Shown here: positions 7,149-17,932 of the stretch, one piece after another | Position numbering within the stretch: the stretch's first letter is position 1 | Layout: every line of letters begins with the position of its first letter | NCBI GenBank assembly: GCA_026989055.1 | Contig: JALSKC010000026.1 | Coordinates: 1-64,000, forward strand | From: Paracoccaceae bacterium | Lineage (GTDB): Bacteria > Pseudomonadota > Alphaproteobacteria > Rhodobacterales > Rhodobacteraceae | Direction: 5' to 3' | Length of the DNA: 64,000 nt | The notes under the pieces: model-generated | Told to the model about the DNA's origin: nothing | Databases searched by the model: none | Seen by the model: the letters and a program-made list of their open reading frames with translations, nothing else | Program-made: the position numbers and the translations under genes

Positions 7149-8384
7149 ATGACGAGCAGCGCAGCATTGCAACCCGAGCCGGCACCGATCGTCGCCTGCA
7201 CGATCAGTCGCGATGTCCAGAACTTCGACCTGCTGATCGAGGACATGGAGACCGAACTGGGCGAAAGCTGGGGCGATCTGTCGTTCGAGGATGCCAAGGT
7301 CTTCATGACGCAGCCGGATTCGGCAACGCTCGAATTCGTTGCCATCGCCATCGATTCGGAAGACGAAAAGGATCTGGCGCTGATTTCGGAACTGATCCGC
7401 ACCGCCGGGGCGCAGGGAATCAAGGTGATCGTGATCGCCGAGGATGTCAGCCCCGTTGCCCTGCACCAGCTCCTGAAGCAGGGCGCCGAGGAATTCGTCC
7501 CCTACCCGCTGCCCGACGGCGCCCTGCACGACGCCATCGAGCGCCTGCGCGCCCCGGCTCCGGCCGAGCCCGCGCCCACCGCGCCGCAGCACAAGTCGGG
7601 CGGCGGGCACGATGGCGTGGTGCTGGCCGTGCACGGGCTGGCAGGCGGCGTCGGCGCCACGACCTTTGCCGTGAACATGGCCTGGGAGCTGGCCACAATC
7701 GACAAGAAGAACCCGCCCAGGGTCTGCATCCTCGACCTCGATCTGCAATACGGTTCGGTCGCCACCTTCCTGGACCTGCCCCGGCGCGATGCGGTCTTCG
7801 AGCTGCTGAGCGACACCGAGAACATGGACAACGAGGCCTTCCTGCAGGCGTTGCAGTCGGTCGATGACACGCTGTTCGCGCTGACCGCGCCGGCGGACAT
7901 GCTGCCGCTGGATCTGATCGGCCCCGAAGACGTGCAGCGGCTGCTCGATGCCGCCCGGACCAATTTCGACTATGTGGTCGTGGATCTCCCATCGACCGTC
8001 GTGCAGTGGACCGAGGTGTTGCTGCACTCGGCCCATGTCTATTTCGCGCCGCTGGAGCTGGACATGCGCTCGGCGCAGAACACGCTGCGGATGATCCGGG
8101 CGCTGAAGGCCGAGGATCTGCCCTTCGAAAAGCTTCGCTACGTGCTCAACCGCGCGCCCAGGTTCACCGACCTATCGGGGAAGAGCCGGGTCAGGAGAAT
8201 GGCCGAAAGCCTCGACATCAAGATCGAGGTGCTTCTTCCCGACGGCGGCAGGCAGGTGACCGAAGCCAATGATCAGGGGCTGCCGCTGGCCAGATCGGCG
8301 GCCAAGAGCCCTTATCGCAAGGAGCTGCGCAAGCTGGCCATGTCGGTGCACGAACTGAACCTGTCGGTCGCCGAAGCCGGCTAG
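7149..8384 (+). CDS. cpaE: Tad pilus localisation protein CpaE/TadZ
   Basis: A 411-residue two-domain protein. Residues 10-135 resemble a degenerate response-regulator receiver domain. Residues 155-400 form a MinD/ParA-like ATPase domain with AGGVGATT at 165-172, where the P-loop lysine of the usual GGVGKTT is alanine (A170), followed by the LDLDLQYGS motif. CpaE/TadZ proteins direct assembly of the Tad machine to a pole, and a weakened P-loop is known in this family. I chose the ATG at 7149, with AAGGA 8 nt upstream; the frame is open back to 7098. The gene starts the block that continues with cpaF, tadB and tadC. Confidence 0.92.
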   Translation: MTSSAALQPEPAPIVACTISRDVQNFDLLIEDMETELGESWGDLSFEDAKVFMTQPDSATLEFVAIAIDSEDEKDLALISELIRTAGAQGIKVIVIAEDVSPVALHQLLKQGAEEFVPYPLPDGALHDAIERLRAPAPAEPAPTAPQHKSGGGHDGVVLAVHGLAGGVGATTFAVNMAWELATIDKKNPPRVCILDLDLQYGSVATFLDLPRRDAVFELLSDTENMDNEAFLQALQSVDDTLFALTAPADMLPLDLIGPEDVQRLLDAARTNFDYVVVDLPSTVVQWTEVLLHSAHVYFAPLELDMRSAQNTLRMIRALKAEDLPFEKLRYVLNRAPRFTDLSGKSRVRRMAESLDIKIEVLLPDGGRQVTEANDQGLPLARSAAKSPYRKELRKLAMSVHELNLSVAEAG

Positions 8385-8411
8385 ACGGCAGCATCCGGGG
8401 GAAGAGTTTCC

Positions 8412-9863
<1,452 letters not shown>

Positions 9864-9868
9864 ACATC

Positions 9869-10837
9869 ATGGTCATCAGCGCAGAACCGCTCATCTACGG
9901 GCTGATCTTCATTTCGGTCATCGTCCTGGTCGAAGGCATCTACCTGACGGTCTTCGGCAAGTCGATCAGCCTCAACAGCCGGGTGAACCGCCGCCTCGAG
10001 ATGCTGGAAAAGGGGGTCGGGCGCGAACAGGTGCTGGAGCAGCTCCGCAAGGAGATGAGCCAGCACATGAAGGCGCGCTCGATCCCGATCTATTCGATCC
10101 TGGCCGAAAAGGCTCAGAAGGCGAACATCGCCTTCACCCCGCAGCAGCTGATGCTGATCATGGCGGTGCTCGCCGTGATCTCCTTCATCGGGCTGACCAT
10201 CGGCACCGCCGCCAGCCTGCCGGTGCGGGCCATACTGGCGGTGGTGATGGGGGTCGGCGGGGTCTATGTCTGGGTCAACAACAAGGCCAGGAAGCGCCTG
10301 GCCCTGATCGAGGAACAGCTGCCTGATGCGGTGGAGCTGATGGTGCGCAGCCTGCGCGTGGGGCACCCGTTTTCCTCGGCACTGGCGATCGTCGCCAAGG
10401 AGGTCCCCGACCCGCTGGCCTCCGAGATGGGCGTGATCTCGGACGAGGCCGCCTACGGGCGCGACGTGGGCGAGGCGCTCAAGGACATGGCCGAACGGCT
10501 GGACATGCAGGATCTGCGCTTTCTGGCGGTGGCGGTGACCATCCAGCAGGTTTCGGGCGGCAACCTGGCCGAGATCCTCGACGGGCTGGCCAAGGTGATC
10601 CGGGCCCGCTTCAAGCTGTTCCGTCGGGTCAAGGCCATCACCGCCGAGGCGAAATGGTCCGGCATGTTCCTGTCGATCTTCCCGATCGGCGCGCTGGTGA
10701 TGATCAACGTGATCCAGCCCGACTATTACGACGACGTGAAGGAAACCGCCGCCTTCATCCCCGCCGCCCTGGTCGTGGCCGGCTTCCTGGTGGCCAATGT
10801 CTTCGTCATGCGCGCGCTCGTGAACATCAAGGTCTGA
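9869..10837 (+). CDS. tadB: Tad inner-membrane platform protein TadB
   Basis: A 322-residue type II secretion F-domain protein. Membrane segments occur near 5-25, 95-135 and 270-320, with the cytoplasmic T2SF domain between (LPDAVELMVRSLRVGHPFSSAL, then QVSGGNLAEILDGLAKVIRARF). Together with TadC it forms the inner-membrane base on which the ATPase acts. The start is the ATG six bases after the cpaF stop codon. Confidence 0.94.
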   Translation: MVISAEPLIYGLIFISVIVLVEGIYLTVFGKSISLNSRVNRRLEMLEKGVGREQVLEQLRKEMSQHMKARSIPIYSILAEKAQKANIAFTPQQLMLIMAVLAVISFIGLTIGTAASLPVRAILAVVMGVGGVYVWVNNKARKRLALIEEQLPDAVELMVRSLRVGHPFSSALAIVAKEVPDPLASEMGVISDEAAYGRDVGEALKDMAERLDMQDLRFLAVAVTIQQVSGGNLAEILDGLAKVIRARFKLFRRVKAITAEAKWSGMFLSIFPIGALVMINVIQPDYYDDVKETAAFIPAALVVAGFLVANVFVMRALVNIKV

Positions 10838-10846
10838 GGATCCGCC

Positions 10847-11830
10847 ATGGAAATGCTGCAAGACATCGAAACCATGCTGACCGATCAGCTGGGCCCGTTC
10901 GGCCCGCTGCTGGCGGTGGGCATCCTCGGCATGTTCCTGGTGCTGCTGACCCTGCCGGTCCTGCTGAAGAAGCAGGCCGATCCGCTGGACAAGCTGCGCG
11001 AGGCGAACCGGCCGCGCGAGAGCGGTCGCGAAACGGCCCAGAAGCTGCGCCACGGTTCGGGCAAGGACAAGCTCGAGAAATATTCCGAATTCCTCGAACC
11101 CAAGAACGAGGAGGAATATTCCGCCATCCGGCTCAAGCTCCTGCAGGCCGGCTACCGCTCGAAGAATGCGGTGCGGACCTATCACTTCCTGCAGTTCTCG
11201 CTCGGCATCACCCTGCTGATCATCGGCGCGCTGGTGGCGATCGTCCTGAAGACGACCGGAGATCCCTCCACCCAGCAGATGATCTTCACCATCCTGGGCC
11301 CCGGCGTCGTCGGCTACATGCTGCCGAAATACTGGGTGACCAAGCGCCAGCAGAAACGGCAGGAGGAAATCGTCAACGGCTTTCCGGATTCGCTCGACAT
11401 GATGCTGGTCTGCGTCGAGGCCGGCCAGTCGCTCGACCAGTCGATCAACCGCGTGGCCAAGGAAATCCGTGCCGGCTACCCCGCCCTGGCCGAGGAATAC
11501 GAGATGGTCGCCCACGAGATGAAGGCCGGCAAGGACCGGGTGCAGGTTCTGCGCGACATGTCCGAACGCGCCGGCGTGCCGGATGTGTCGAGCTTCGTTA
11601 CCGTGCTGATCCAGTCGGCCACCTTCGGCACCTCGATCGCCGAGGCGCTGCGCGTCTACGCGGCGGAAATGCGCGACAAGCGCGTGATGCGCGCCGAGGA
11701 AAAGGCAAACACCTTGCCCACCAAGATGACTCTTGCCACTATGATGCTGACCGTGCCGCCGCTGCTGATCATCCTGATCGGCCCGTCGGTCTACAATATC
11801 GCGGTCATCCTGAAAGGGGCCAACTTCTGA
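10847..11830 (+). CDS. tadC: Tad inner-membrane platform protein TadC
   Basis: A 327-residue partner of TadB, also with a T2SF domain (FPDSLDMMLVCVEAGQSLDQSINRVAKE, then SFVTVLIQSATFGTSIAEALRVYA). Membrane segments lie near 22-40, 115-155 and 295-322. It starts 9 bp after tadB, preceded by a GAGGATCC ribosome-binding region. Standard length and position in the tad locus. Confidence 0.94.
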   Translation: MEMLQDIETMLTDQLGPFGPLLAVGILGMFLVLLTLPVLLKKQADPLDKLREANRPRESGRETAQKLRHGSGKDKLEKYSEFLEPKNEEEYSAIRLKLLQAGYRSKNAVRTYHFLQFSLGITLLIIGALVAIVLKTTGDPSTQQMIFTILGPGVVGYMLPKYWVTKRQQKRQEEIVNGFPDSLDMMLVCVEAGQSLDQSINRVAKEIRAGYPALAEEYEMVAHEMKAGKDRVQVLRDMSERAGVPDVSSFVTVLIQSATFGTSIAEALRVYAAEMRDKRVMRAEEKANTLPTKMTLATMMLTVPPLLIILIGPSVYNIAVILKGANF

Positions 11831-11834
11831 TCTG

Positions 11835-12401
11835 ATGCGAAAAATCCGGGTGGGTCTGATCATGGCGGCGGGGCTTTTGGCCGCCTGCGCGCCTGCGGGC
11901 GGCCTTCGCATCGGAGAACCCGGCCCCTACGCCCCGGCCGGAGTCGCGCCCGGAGAACAGTCGGTGGACGGGCTGATCGTCGGCCACCGGCTGATGGCCG
12001 CCGGCGAATACGAGCTGGCGCTCAAGGCCTATCTGCGCGGTGCCGCCGAACACGGAATGAACGCGGATGTGCTCTCGGCGCTGGGCTCGGCCAATCTGGC
12101 GCTGGGGCGGCTGGGGCAGGCCGAACGGCTGCTGCGCCAGGCCATCGCGGTCGACGAAGGCTTCGTGCCCGCCTGGAACAACCTGGGCGTCGTGCTGATG
12201 GAACAGGGCAATGTCGGCGAGGCGGCCCGCGTGTTTCACACCGCCTTCGCGCTCGACAGTGGCCAAAGTGCCGAAATCCGGGAGAATTTGCGCCTGGCAC
12301 TCGAAAAACTCGAAAAACCGGCGTATCCTGAGAGCGATGACAGCACATTCGCGCTGGTTCGGCGGGGGCCCGGGTCGTATCTGCTCCTGTCGAAACGATA
12401 A
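11835..12401 (+). CDS. tadD: TadD-like TPR lipoprotein
   Basis: A 188-residue lipoprotein. The lipobox LAAC places the acylated Cys at about residue 18. Tetratricopeptide repeats follow from about 55 to 150 (for example SALGSANLALGRLGQAERLLRQAI and PAWNNLGVVLMEQGNVGEAARVF). TadD proteins are TPR lipoproteins needed for Tad pilus assembly, possibly for secretin assembly. The ATG lies 4 bp after the tadC stop codon, suggesting coupling. Residues after about 155 have no clear repeat. Confidence 0.85.
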   Translation: MRKIRVGLIMAAGLLAACAPAGGLRIGEPGPYAPAGVAPGEQSVDGLIVGHRLMAAGEYELALKAYLRGAAEHGMNADVLSALGSANLALGRLGQAERLLRQAIAVDEGFVPAWNNLGVVLMEQGNVGEAARVFHTAFALDSGQSAEIRENLRLALEKLEKPAYPESDDSTFALVRRGPGSYLLLSKR

Positions 12402-12449
12402 CAAGCGAAGGCTGACAACGGAGGCAGAGCAGCAAGGGGACGCAGGCAG

Positions 12450-13310
12450 ATGCGCCAACCGAGAATCTTCACCCTGTGCCTGGCCGGCAGCCTGGCCCTG
12501 TCGGCATGCGAGAAGGCCAGCACCAGCAACGAGGTCGAACGCGCCCTGCGCGGGGTCAACGTGATCGACGAAAGCAACCTGAACGACATCATGCTCTCGG
12601 CCGCCGATCCGGCCGAGGCGGTAACCTATTTCCGCCGCACCCTGGCCGAAGATCCGGAGCGGATCGACCTGCAGCGCGGCCTGGCAAAGGCCCTGCTGCG
12701 CGCCGGCAGGGCGCGTGAGGCGCTGCCGGCATGGGAAAAGGTCATCGCCCATCCGGAAGCCACCGATCCGGACCGGGTCGATTACGCCGATGTGCTGATC
12801 CGGGTCGGCAAGTGGGACGAGGCCGAACGGATGCTGGATTCCGTCCCCCCCACTCACGAGACATTCAAGCGCTACCGGCTGGAAGCGATGATCGCCGACA
12901 GCAACGAGGAATGGGAAAAGGCCGACAGCTTCTACGAAATCGCCGTCGGCCTGACGACGCGCCCCTCGGGCGTGCTCAACAACTGGGGCTATTCCAAGCT
13001 GACCCGCGGCGATTTCGTCGAGGCCGAACGGCTTTTCACCGAGGCGCTCAAATACCGCTCGGACATGTTCACCGCCAAGAACAACCTGGTCCTGGCACGC
13101 GCGGCGCAGCGCAAGTACATGCTGCCGATCGTCCCCATGACCCAGACCGAACGCGCCCAGCTGCTGCACACCATGGCCCTGGCCGCAATCAAGCAGGGAG
13201 ACGTGAACACCGGCCGGACCCTGCTCCGGGAAGCGATCGATACCCATCCGCAGTATTTCGAGGTCGCCGTGCGGGCGCTGCGGGCGCTTGAAAACAACGT
13301 GATCAACTGA
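12450..13310 (+). CDS. Second TPR lipoprotein of the tad locus
   Basis: A 286-residue protein with a lipoprotein signal ending LSAC (Cys at about residue 21) and several TPR-like units between about 50 and 200 (RGLAKALLRAGRAREALPAWEKVI, NNWGYSKLTRGDFVEAERLFTEAL). AAGGGGA precedes the ATG. It belongs with the tadD-type gene just upstream; paired TPR lipoproteins in tad loci may divide the task of secretin or pseudopilin handling. Specific function unassigned. Confidence 0.8.
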   Translation: MRQPRIFTLCLAGSLALSACEKASTSNEVERALRGVNVIDESNLNDIMLSAADPAEAVTYFRRTLAEDPERIDLQRGLAKALLRAGRAREALPAWEKVIAHPEATDPDRVDYADVLIRVGKWDEAERMLDSVPPTHETFKRYRLEAMIADSNEEWEKADSFYEIAVGLTTRPSGVLNNWGYSKLTRGDFVEAERLFTEALKYRSDMFTAKNNLVLARAAQRKYMLPIVPMTQTERAQLLHTMALAAIKQGDVNTGRTLLREAIDTHPQYFEVAVRALRALENNVIN

Positions 13311-13312
13311 CG

Positions 13313-13807
13313 ATGGAAATGTCGGCCTGGGCGGCGCTGCTGTTCCTGCCCCCGGTGCTGCCCATCTGCATATGGGTGGCCTGGAACGACATGAAATACA
13401 TGAAGATTCCGAACAAGGCGGTGCTCGCCCTGTTCGCCGTCTTTCTGGCGATCGGGCCGCTGGCGTTGCCGCTTGCCGAAATCCCGCAACGCCTGCTGCA
13501 GCTTGTCGTCGTGCTCGCGGCCGGGTTCGCGCTGAACATGCTGGGCAGCCTCGGCGCGGGCGATGCGAAATTCGCCGCCGCCGCCGCCCCTTTCATCGCT
13601 CCAGGAGATCTGCCGCTTCTGTTCTACCTGCTGGCCGCCGTCCTGCTGGCGGCGGTAGCCACCCACCGGCTTGCCCGCCGGCTGAAACCCCTGCGCGCCC
13701 TGGCACCGGACTGGCAGTCGTGGACGCGCAGCGACTTCCCGATGGGGCTGGCGCTGGGCGGAACGCTTGCCTTCTACCTGGTCGCGGCGGCTCTGGCCGG
13801 CCGCTGA
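13313..13807 (+). CDS. cpaA: Prepilin peptidase TadV/CpaA (A24 family)
   Basis: A 164-residue polytopic aspartic protease, about the usual size for the short TadV/CpaA class that lacks the N-methylation domain. Catalytic aspartates are visible: D26 in WNDMKYMKIPN and D84 in LGAGDAKF, the family GxGD motif. It cleaves Flp-type prepilins after the leader glycine, here presumably the three pilins at 2502-3352. The start is 2 bp past the preceding stop codon. Confidence 0.9.
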   Translation: MEMSAWAALLFLPPVLPICIWVAWNDMKYMKIPNKAVLALFAVFLAIGPLALPLAEIPQRLLQLVVVLAAGFALNMLGSLGAGDAKFAAAAAPFIAPGDLPLLFYLLAAVLLAAVATHRLARRLKPLRALAPDWQSWTRSDFPMGLALGGTLAFYLVAAALAGR

Positions 13808-13876
13808 ACGGCTCCCGCGCCCGCAACGCCCGCGTCCCGACAACGCCTGCGCCGACCGCCACGCCCCGGGCGCGGA

Positions 13877-15496
13877 TCAGAGCGGCGCATACAGGATGTA
13901 GAGCGGCGTGCGACGGATTTCCCGGAAAGCAAGCCCCCGCTCCTCGATCTGCTCGAGGATTCGCCGCCGCAGTTCCGGGATCACCGGGCAGAGCGGCACC
14001 AGCAGGTAATCGGCGCTCTCGATCCCGGGCAGCCCCCCGTAATACCAGGGCGCCCCTCCGATCAGCGGCCGCAGGTCGCCGAACAGCCAGTGGCTGGAAA
14101 ACAGGTCGGCGGCGAAGAGGCGCCGCCCGCCGGCCAGGCCTGCCTGCTCCAGGTCGGCGGCAATCGCGTCGAACCAGGCAGGCAGGCCGATCTCCAGTTC
14201 GCATTCGGGCAGGGTCTCGCCCCCGAAAACCGCCGGCGGGTCGCGCTCGGCCAGTTCAGCGGCCGCCTCCAGCGGCGTGCCCGCGGCCGGCAGCGGCACC
14301 CGGGCATCGGTGCGTGCCACCCTGACCCGGGTGCCGTAGATGTCGCCGTGGCGCTGCGCGCGCGGCAGCAGCGGGGTGTAGTCCGCCGTCTCCAGCCGCA
14401 GGTGGCGGAAGGGGCTGTAGGCCAGGTTGAAGAAGGAAGGCGCCGCCAGCGCCAGGGCGACCGCGGCGGTGATCCTGACTGCGGCACGCATGTCCCAGCC
14501 CAGGGCGTTGCGCAGCTCGCGCCGGGGGGCGAAGGCCAGAAGAACCACCGCGAGAATCAGCAGCCACTGGGGATCATTGCCGTAGTTCTGATAGGTGACA
14601 TAGAAGAACCCCGGCGCCAGCAGCAGCAGCGACAACCCCCCGGCGCGCGCATTGGACTGACGCAGGAAGATCACCCCCGCAAACAGGGTCAGGCTGGCCC
14701 CCAGATAGGCCGGCGCCCCGACAACGGCGCCGAAAGGCTCTCCGGGGTTGGGGCGGATATCCGAGCGCGCAACCGCCAGCAGATCCTGCACATAGGCCGG
14801 CCAGTAGTCCGCCCCGACCAGGAGCGTGAACAGCCCCAGCGCAGCCGCGCCACTCCACAGGGCATGCAGAAGGCCCGGAAGGGCCCCGCGCAGCAGCAGC
14901 GCGATGGCCAGGGCCGGCGCAAAGGCCGTGAAATAGGTGACCTTCGTCAGCAGCACCAGGGCAAGCGCCAGACCGATGATCACCCCGTCGATCAGATGCC
15001 GCGGCCGATGCAGCGGCACCAGCACGGCGGCGGCGATGGCAACGAAGCTTGCCGCCCAGGCCCAGCGGTTGTAGTTCATGGAGATGGAAACGCTGCGCTG
15101 GGCCTCGCCATGCACCAGCGCCCCTATGAGCACGAAGACGAACAGCCCGAACATGTAGGGCAGGATCCCCCGCATCCGGCTGAAGGCCACCCACCAGACG
15201 GCAGGCAGGAACGCCACCGCGACAAGGGCCTGCGCCATCAGGATCGAATGCCCGATACCGTAGCCGAGCCGGACGAACAGGGCGATCGGGGCGAAGGCCA
15301 TGTAGCCGATCGGGGTCATGAAATCCCTGTGCGGCAGCTGCCCTTCGGCCATGCGCAGCACGATCTGCATCATGTGCAGCGTGTCGCCTTCGTGCTTGCC
15401 CAGGTAGAAGCCGCCCTTCAGCAGCGCCGCACCACAAATTGCGACGATCACCGCCACAAAAAAGCCAAAGAGAACCGTAGGATTTGCCCTGCCCAT
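13877..15496 (-). CDS. Polytopic membrane protein, possible GT-C-type glycosyltransferase
   Basis: A 539-residue protein with roughly ten or eleven hydrophobic segments in the first 375 residues and a soluble C-terminal third (about 380-539). Near the N-terminus, between the first and second membrane segments, is the acidic stretch GKHEGDTLHMMQIVLRMAEGQLPHRDF. An Asp/Glu in the first periplasmic loop is typical of GT-C glycosyltransferases that use polyprenyl-phosphate sugars, so that class is possible but not established. The gene converges on the tad locus and diverges from the ATPase gene at 15649. It has no obvious operon partner. Function not recognised. Confidence 0.6.
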   Translation of the reverse strand: MGRANPTVLFGFFVAVIVAICGAALLKGGFYLGKHEGDTLHMMQIVLRMAEGQLPHRDFMTPIGYMAFAPIALFVRLGYGIGHSILMAQALVAVAFLPAVWWVAFSRMRGILPYMFGLFVFVLIGALVHGEAQRSVSISMNYNRWAWAASFVAIAAAVLVPLHRPRHLIDGVIIGLALALVLLTKVTYFTAFAPALAIALLLRGALPGLLHALWSGAAALGLFTLLVGADYWPAYVQDLLAVARSDIRPNPGEPFGAVVGAPAYLGASLTLFAGVIFLRQSNARAGGLSLLLLAPGFFYVTYQNYGNDPQWLLILAVVLLAFAPRRELRNALGWDMRAAVRITAAVALALAAPSFFNLAYSPFRHLRLETADYTPLLPRAQRHGDIYGTRVRVARTDARVPLPAAGTPLEAAAELAERDPPAVFGGETLPECELEIGLPAWFDAIAADLEQAGLAGGRRLFAADLFSSHWLFGDLRPLIGGAPWYYGGLPGIESADYLLVPLCPVIPELRRRILEQIEERGLAFREIRRTPLYILYAPL

Positions 15497-15648
15497 GACC
15501 GCGTTCCGCTGCTCGCCCTCTCCAGACTAGCGCGGAATGACGGAGCTTGTAACAGCCATCGCTGTTCCCGGCGGCCGTTTTCCGGGCCCCGCGCCCGAAA
15601 CACAACAGGCCGGATGCCGGGAACGCCGTGCAATGCAGAGGATTGCCC

Positions 15649-16959
15649 ATGAACATGCAGGCTTCTCCGGTGCTCGCGCCCCCCGCTCCGCGTTCGCTCG
15701 AAGATACCGGCCTCACCCCTGTCATGATGCGGGACATCCTGCTCAAGACGATGTTCCGCCAGAACCTGGATCAGGTGAGCGCACTTTCCCGTGCCCTGTG
15801 CCTGCCGATCAACGTCACCCAGGAGCTGGTGGACCTGGCCCGCGGCCAGAAACTGCTGCAGGCGACCGGCACGCTCCATGCGAATTCCGGCGGCGAAATG
15901 GGTTACGAGCTGACCGACAGCGGCAAGGCGCGCGCGCTGGATGCGCTGTCGCAATCCGAATACTACGGCGCCATGCCGATCCCGATGAGCGCCTATGGCG
16001 AACAGGTCAAGCGCCAGTCGATCCGCAACATCCAGGTGACGCGCGACATGCTGACCGGCGCGATGAAGCACCTGATCCTGCCTGACGAACTGCTGGACCA
16101 CCTCGGGCCGGCCGTTTCCGCCGGCCGCTCGATCCTGATGTACGGCCCGCCGGGAAACGGCAAGTCTTCGATCTCGAACGGTATCCGTGATGCGCTGGGC
16201 GACAACATCTTCGTGCCGCGCGCCATCGAATATTCCGGCCAGGTGATCACCGTCTACGACCCGGTGGTGCATACCATCGCCGAAGATCCGGTGGACGACC
16301 CCAACAGCCTGCGCCGCACCTCGAACCGCTACGACCGGCGCTACGTGCTGTGCGAACGCCCCACCGTGATCACCGGGGGCGAACTGACGTTGAGCATGCT
16401 CGACCTGGTCTACAACCCGACTTCGCGCACCTACCAGGCGCCGCTGCAGCTGAAAGCCACCGGCGGCATCTTCATCGTCGACGACCTGGGTCGGCAGGCC
16501 GAATCTCCGCAGGCCCTGATCAACCGCTGGATCGTACCGCTGGAGGAAAACAAGGACATCCTGGCCCTGCAGTCGGGCGAGAAATTCGAGGTGCCCTTCG
16601 ACACGCTGGTGATCTTCTCCACCAACTTCCACCCGAACGAGATCTTCGACCAGGCGGCGCTGCGGCGGATCTTCTTCAAGATCAAGATCGACGGTCCCAG
16701 CCAGGAAGACTTCCTGAAGATCTTCGCGATGGTGGCGCGCAAGCGCAAGATGCCGCTGGACGAAGAGGCGCTGATCTACCTGATGAAGAAGAAATACCCG
16801 CTGATCGACAACGTCTATGCAAATTATCAGCCGATCTTCCTGGTCGATCAGATGATCGCGATCTGCGAATTCGAGGGCATCCCCTACCAGATGAGCCCGG
16901 AGCTGATCGACCGTGCCTGGGCCAACATGTTCGTGCACGAGGAAAGAATCGTGCACTGA
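15649..16959 (+). CDS. AAA+ ATPase with N-terminal winged-helix-like domain
   Basis: A 436-residue ATPase. Residues 20-105 look like a winged-helix region (VSALSRALCLPINVTQELVDL ... MGYELTDSGKARALDAL). The AAA+ core shows Walker A GPPGNGKSS at 166-174, Walker B GGIFIVDDLG at 272-281, a sensor-1-like STN at 324-326 and a basic ALRRIFF stretch where an arginine finger could sit. The ATG at 15649 has AGAGGA 6 nt upstream and is preferred to a GTG at 15628. It follows the tad locus and is divergent from the membrane protein gene. Role unknown; the location suggests regulation or remodelling linked to surface assembly. Confidence 0.75.
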   Translation: MNMQASPVLAPPAPRSLEDTGLTPVMMRDILLKTMFRQNLDQVSALSRALCLPINVTQELVDLARGQKLLQATGTLHANSGGEMGYELTDSGKARALDALSQSEYYGAMPIPMSAYGEQVKRQSIRNIQVTRDMLTGAMKHLILPDELLDHLGPAVSAGRSILMYGPPGNGKSSISNGIRDALGDNIFVPRAIEYSGQVITVYDPVVHTIAEDPVDDPNSLRRTSNRYDRRYVLCERPTVITGGELTLSMLDLVYNPTSRTYQAPLQLKATGGIFIVDDLGRQAESPQALINRWIVPLEENKDILALQSGEKFEVPFDTLVIFSTNFHPNEIFDQAALRRIFFKIKIDGPSQEDFLKIFAMVARKRKMPLDEEALIYLMKKKYPLIDNVYANYQPIFLVDQMIAICEFEGIPYQMSPELIDRAWANMFVHEERIVH

Positions 16960-16986
16960 GCGCGCCGCCGGCCGGGGCGCGCCCGT

Positions 16987-17802
16987 TCACGGCCGGGCCG
17001 GGGCCCTGCATTCGCGCGGCCGGGACCCGGTCCTTTTCTTCGCCCCGCGCTTCGCGCCGATCGGGCCGGCCTCGACCTCGGCCCGCATGGCGCGGCTGAC
17101 CGGAACCTTGCTGCCGTCGATCAGCTCGACAAGCCCCCGCGCGCCCTCCCGGCGATAGCCGGACACCGCCCCGGTCGCCACCCAGTGCGAGCGGTGCACC
17201 CGCTGGCCCGGCACCCCGTCAAGCTCGGCCAGCGCGTCGGAAAACCGCATCAGCAGCGTTTCCCGCCCCCGGTCGGTGTGAACATCCACATAGTGATCGC
17301 GGGCGCTGATCCGCAGGATCTTCACGTTCCGCGGCCCGGAAAGCCGCGCAAGCAGCCGCGGCCGCGCCTCGCGCGGCTGCGGCAGAACCCCGGCAAGACG
17401 GTCACGCAGCAGCCCGACGAAGACGACGATGGCCAGAACCAGCAGCACGATCAGCGAATAATCCGGCAGCCGGGACAGCTCGCCGCCGAAGACGCGGACC
17501 GATATCACAAGCGAAAGCGGCGGCAGCAGCACTGCGGCAAGGACGGCGCTGAAAAGGGTCGCCACGCCCCCTCCGGCCCGGGGCAGCCAGACGGCCGCGA
17601 CCGCCCGCCCGAGATTCACCACGAAAACGCTCATGAACACGATCGTGAACCAGTAGAGGAAGCGCTCCACCGGCCCCAGCGCGTCATAGCTGCCGAACGG
17701 GCCGGAAATGGCCAGGAAGGATGCCACAAAGACCGTGATCAGAAGGCGCACGGGAACCAGCATGTACTCCTTCAGCAGGAACAGCACCTTCTTCCAACGC
17801 AA
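16987..17802 (-). CDS. Membrane-anchored LytTR-family DNA-binding protein
   Basis: About 271 residues. Four hydrophobic segments occupy roughly 12-32, 47-68, 75-100 and 115-135, followed by a C-terminal LytTR domain (about 160-240: VKILRISARDHYVDVHTDRGRETLLMRF, then RVHRSHWVATGAV). LytTR domains bind DNA direct repeats; here the regulator would act from the membrane. The start is uncertain: a TTG at 17802 has GGAG 7 nt upstream, an ATG at 17763 has AAGGAG only 3 nt away, and the frame is open to 17910. The tail is very basic. It converges with the ATPase gene, 27 bp apart. Confidence 0.75.
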   Translation of the reverse strand: MRWKKVLFLLKEYMLVPVRLLITVFVASFLAISGPFGSYDALGPVERFLYWFTIVFMSVFVVNLGRAVAAVWLPRAGGGVATLFSAVLAAVLLPPLSLVISVRVFGGELSRLPDYSLIVLLVLAIVVFVGLLRDRLAGVLPQPREARPRLLARLSGPRNVKILRISARDHYVDVHTDRGRETLLMRFSDALAELDGVPGQRVHRSHWVATGAVSGYRREGARGLVELIDGSKVPVSRAMRAEVEAGPIGAKRGAKKRTGSRPRECRAPARP

Positions 17803-17932
17803 GGCGAAACTCCGGAAACCGCGCAGGCCTCCGGGTTTTCTGGAAAGGTGCGCCACGCCTGTCAAGAGGATACTCCGCCGCGCACGGGCGGCACGGAAAC
17901 CCGCCGGCACGGCCGGTCTGGCGATCTGGCGG

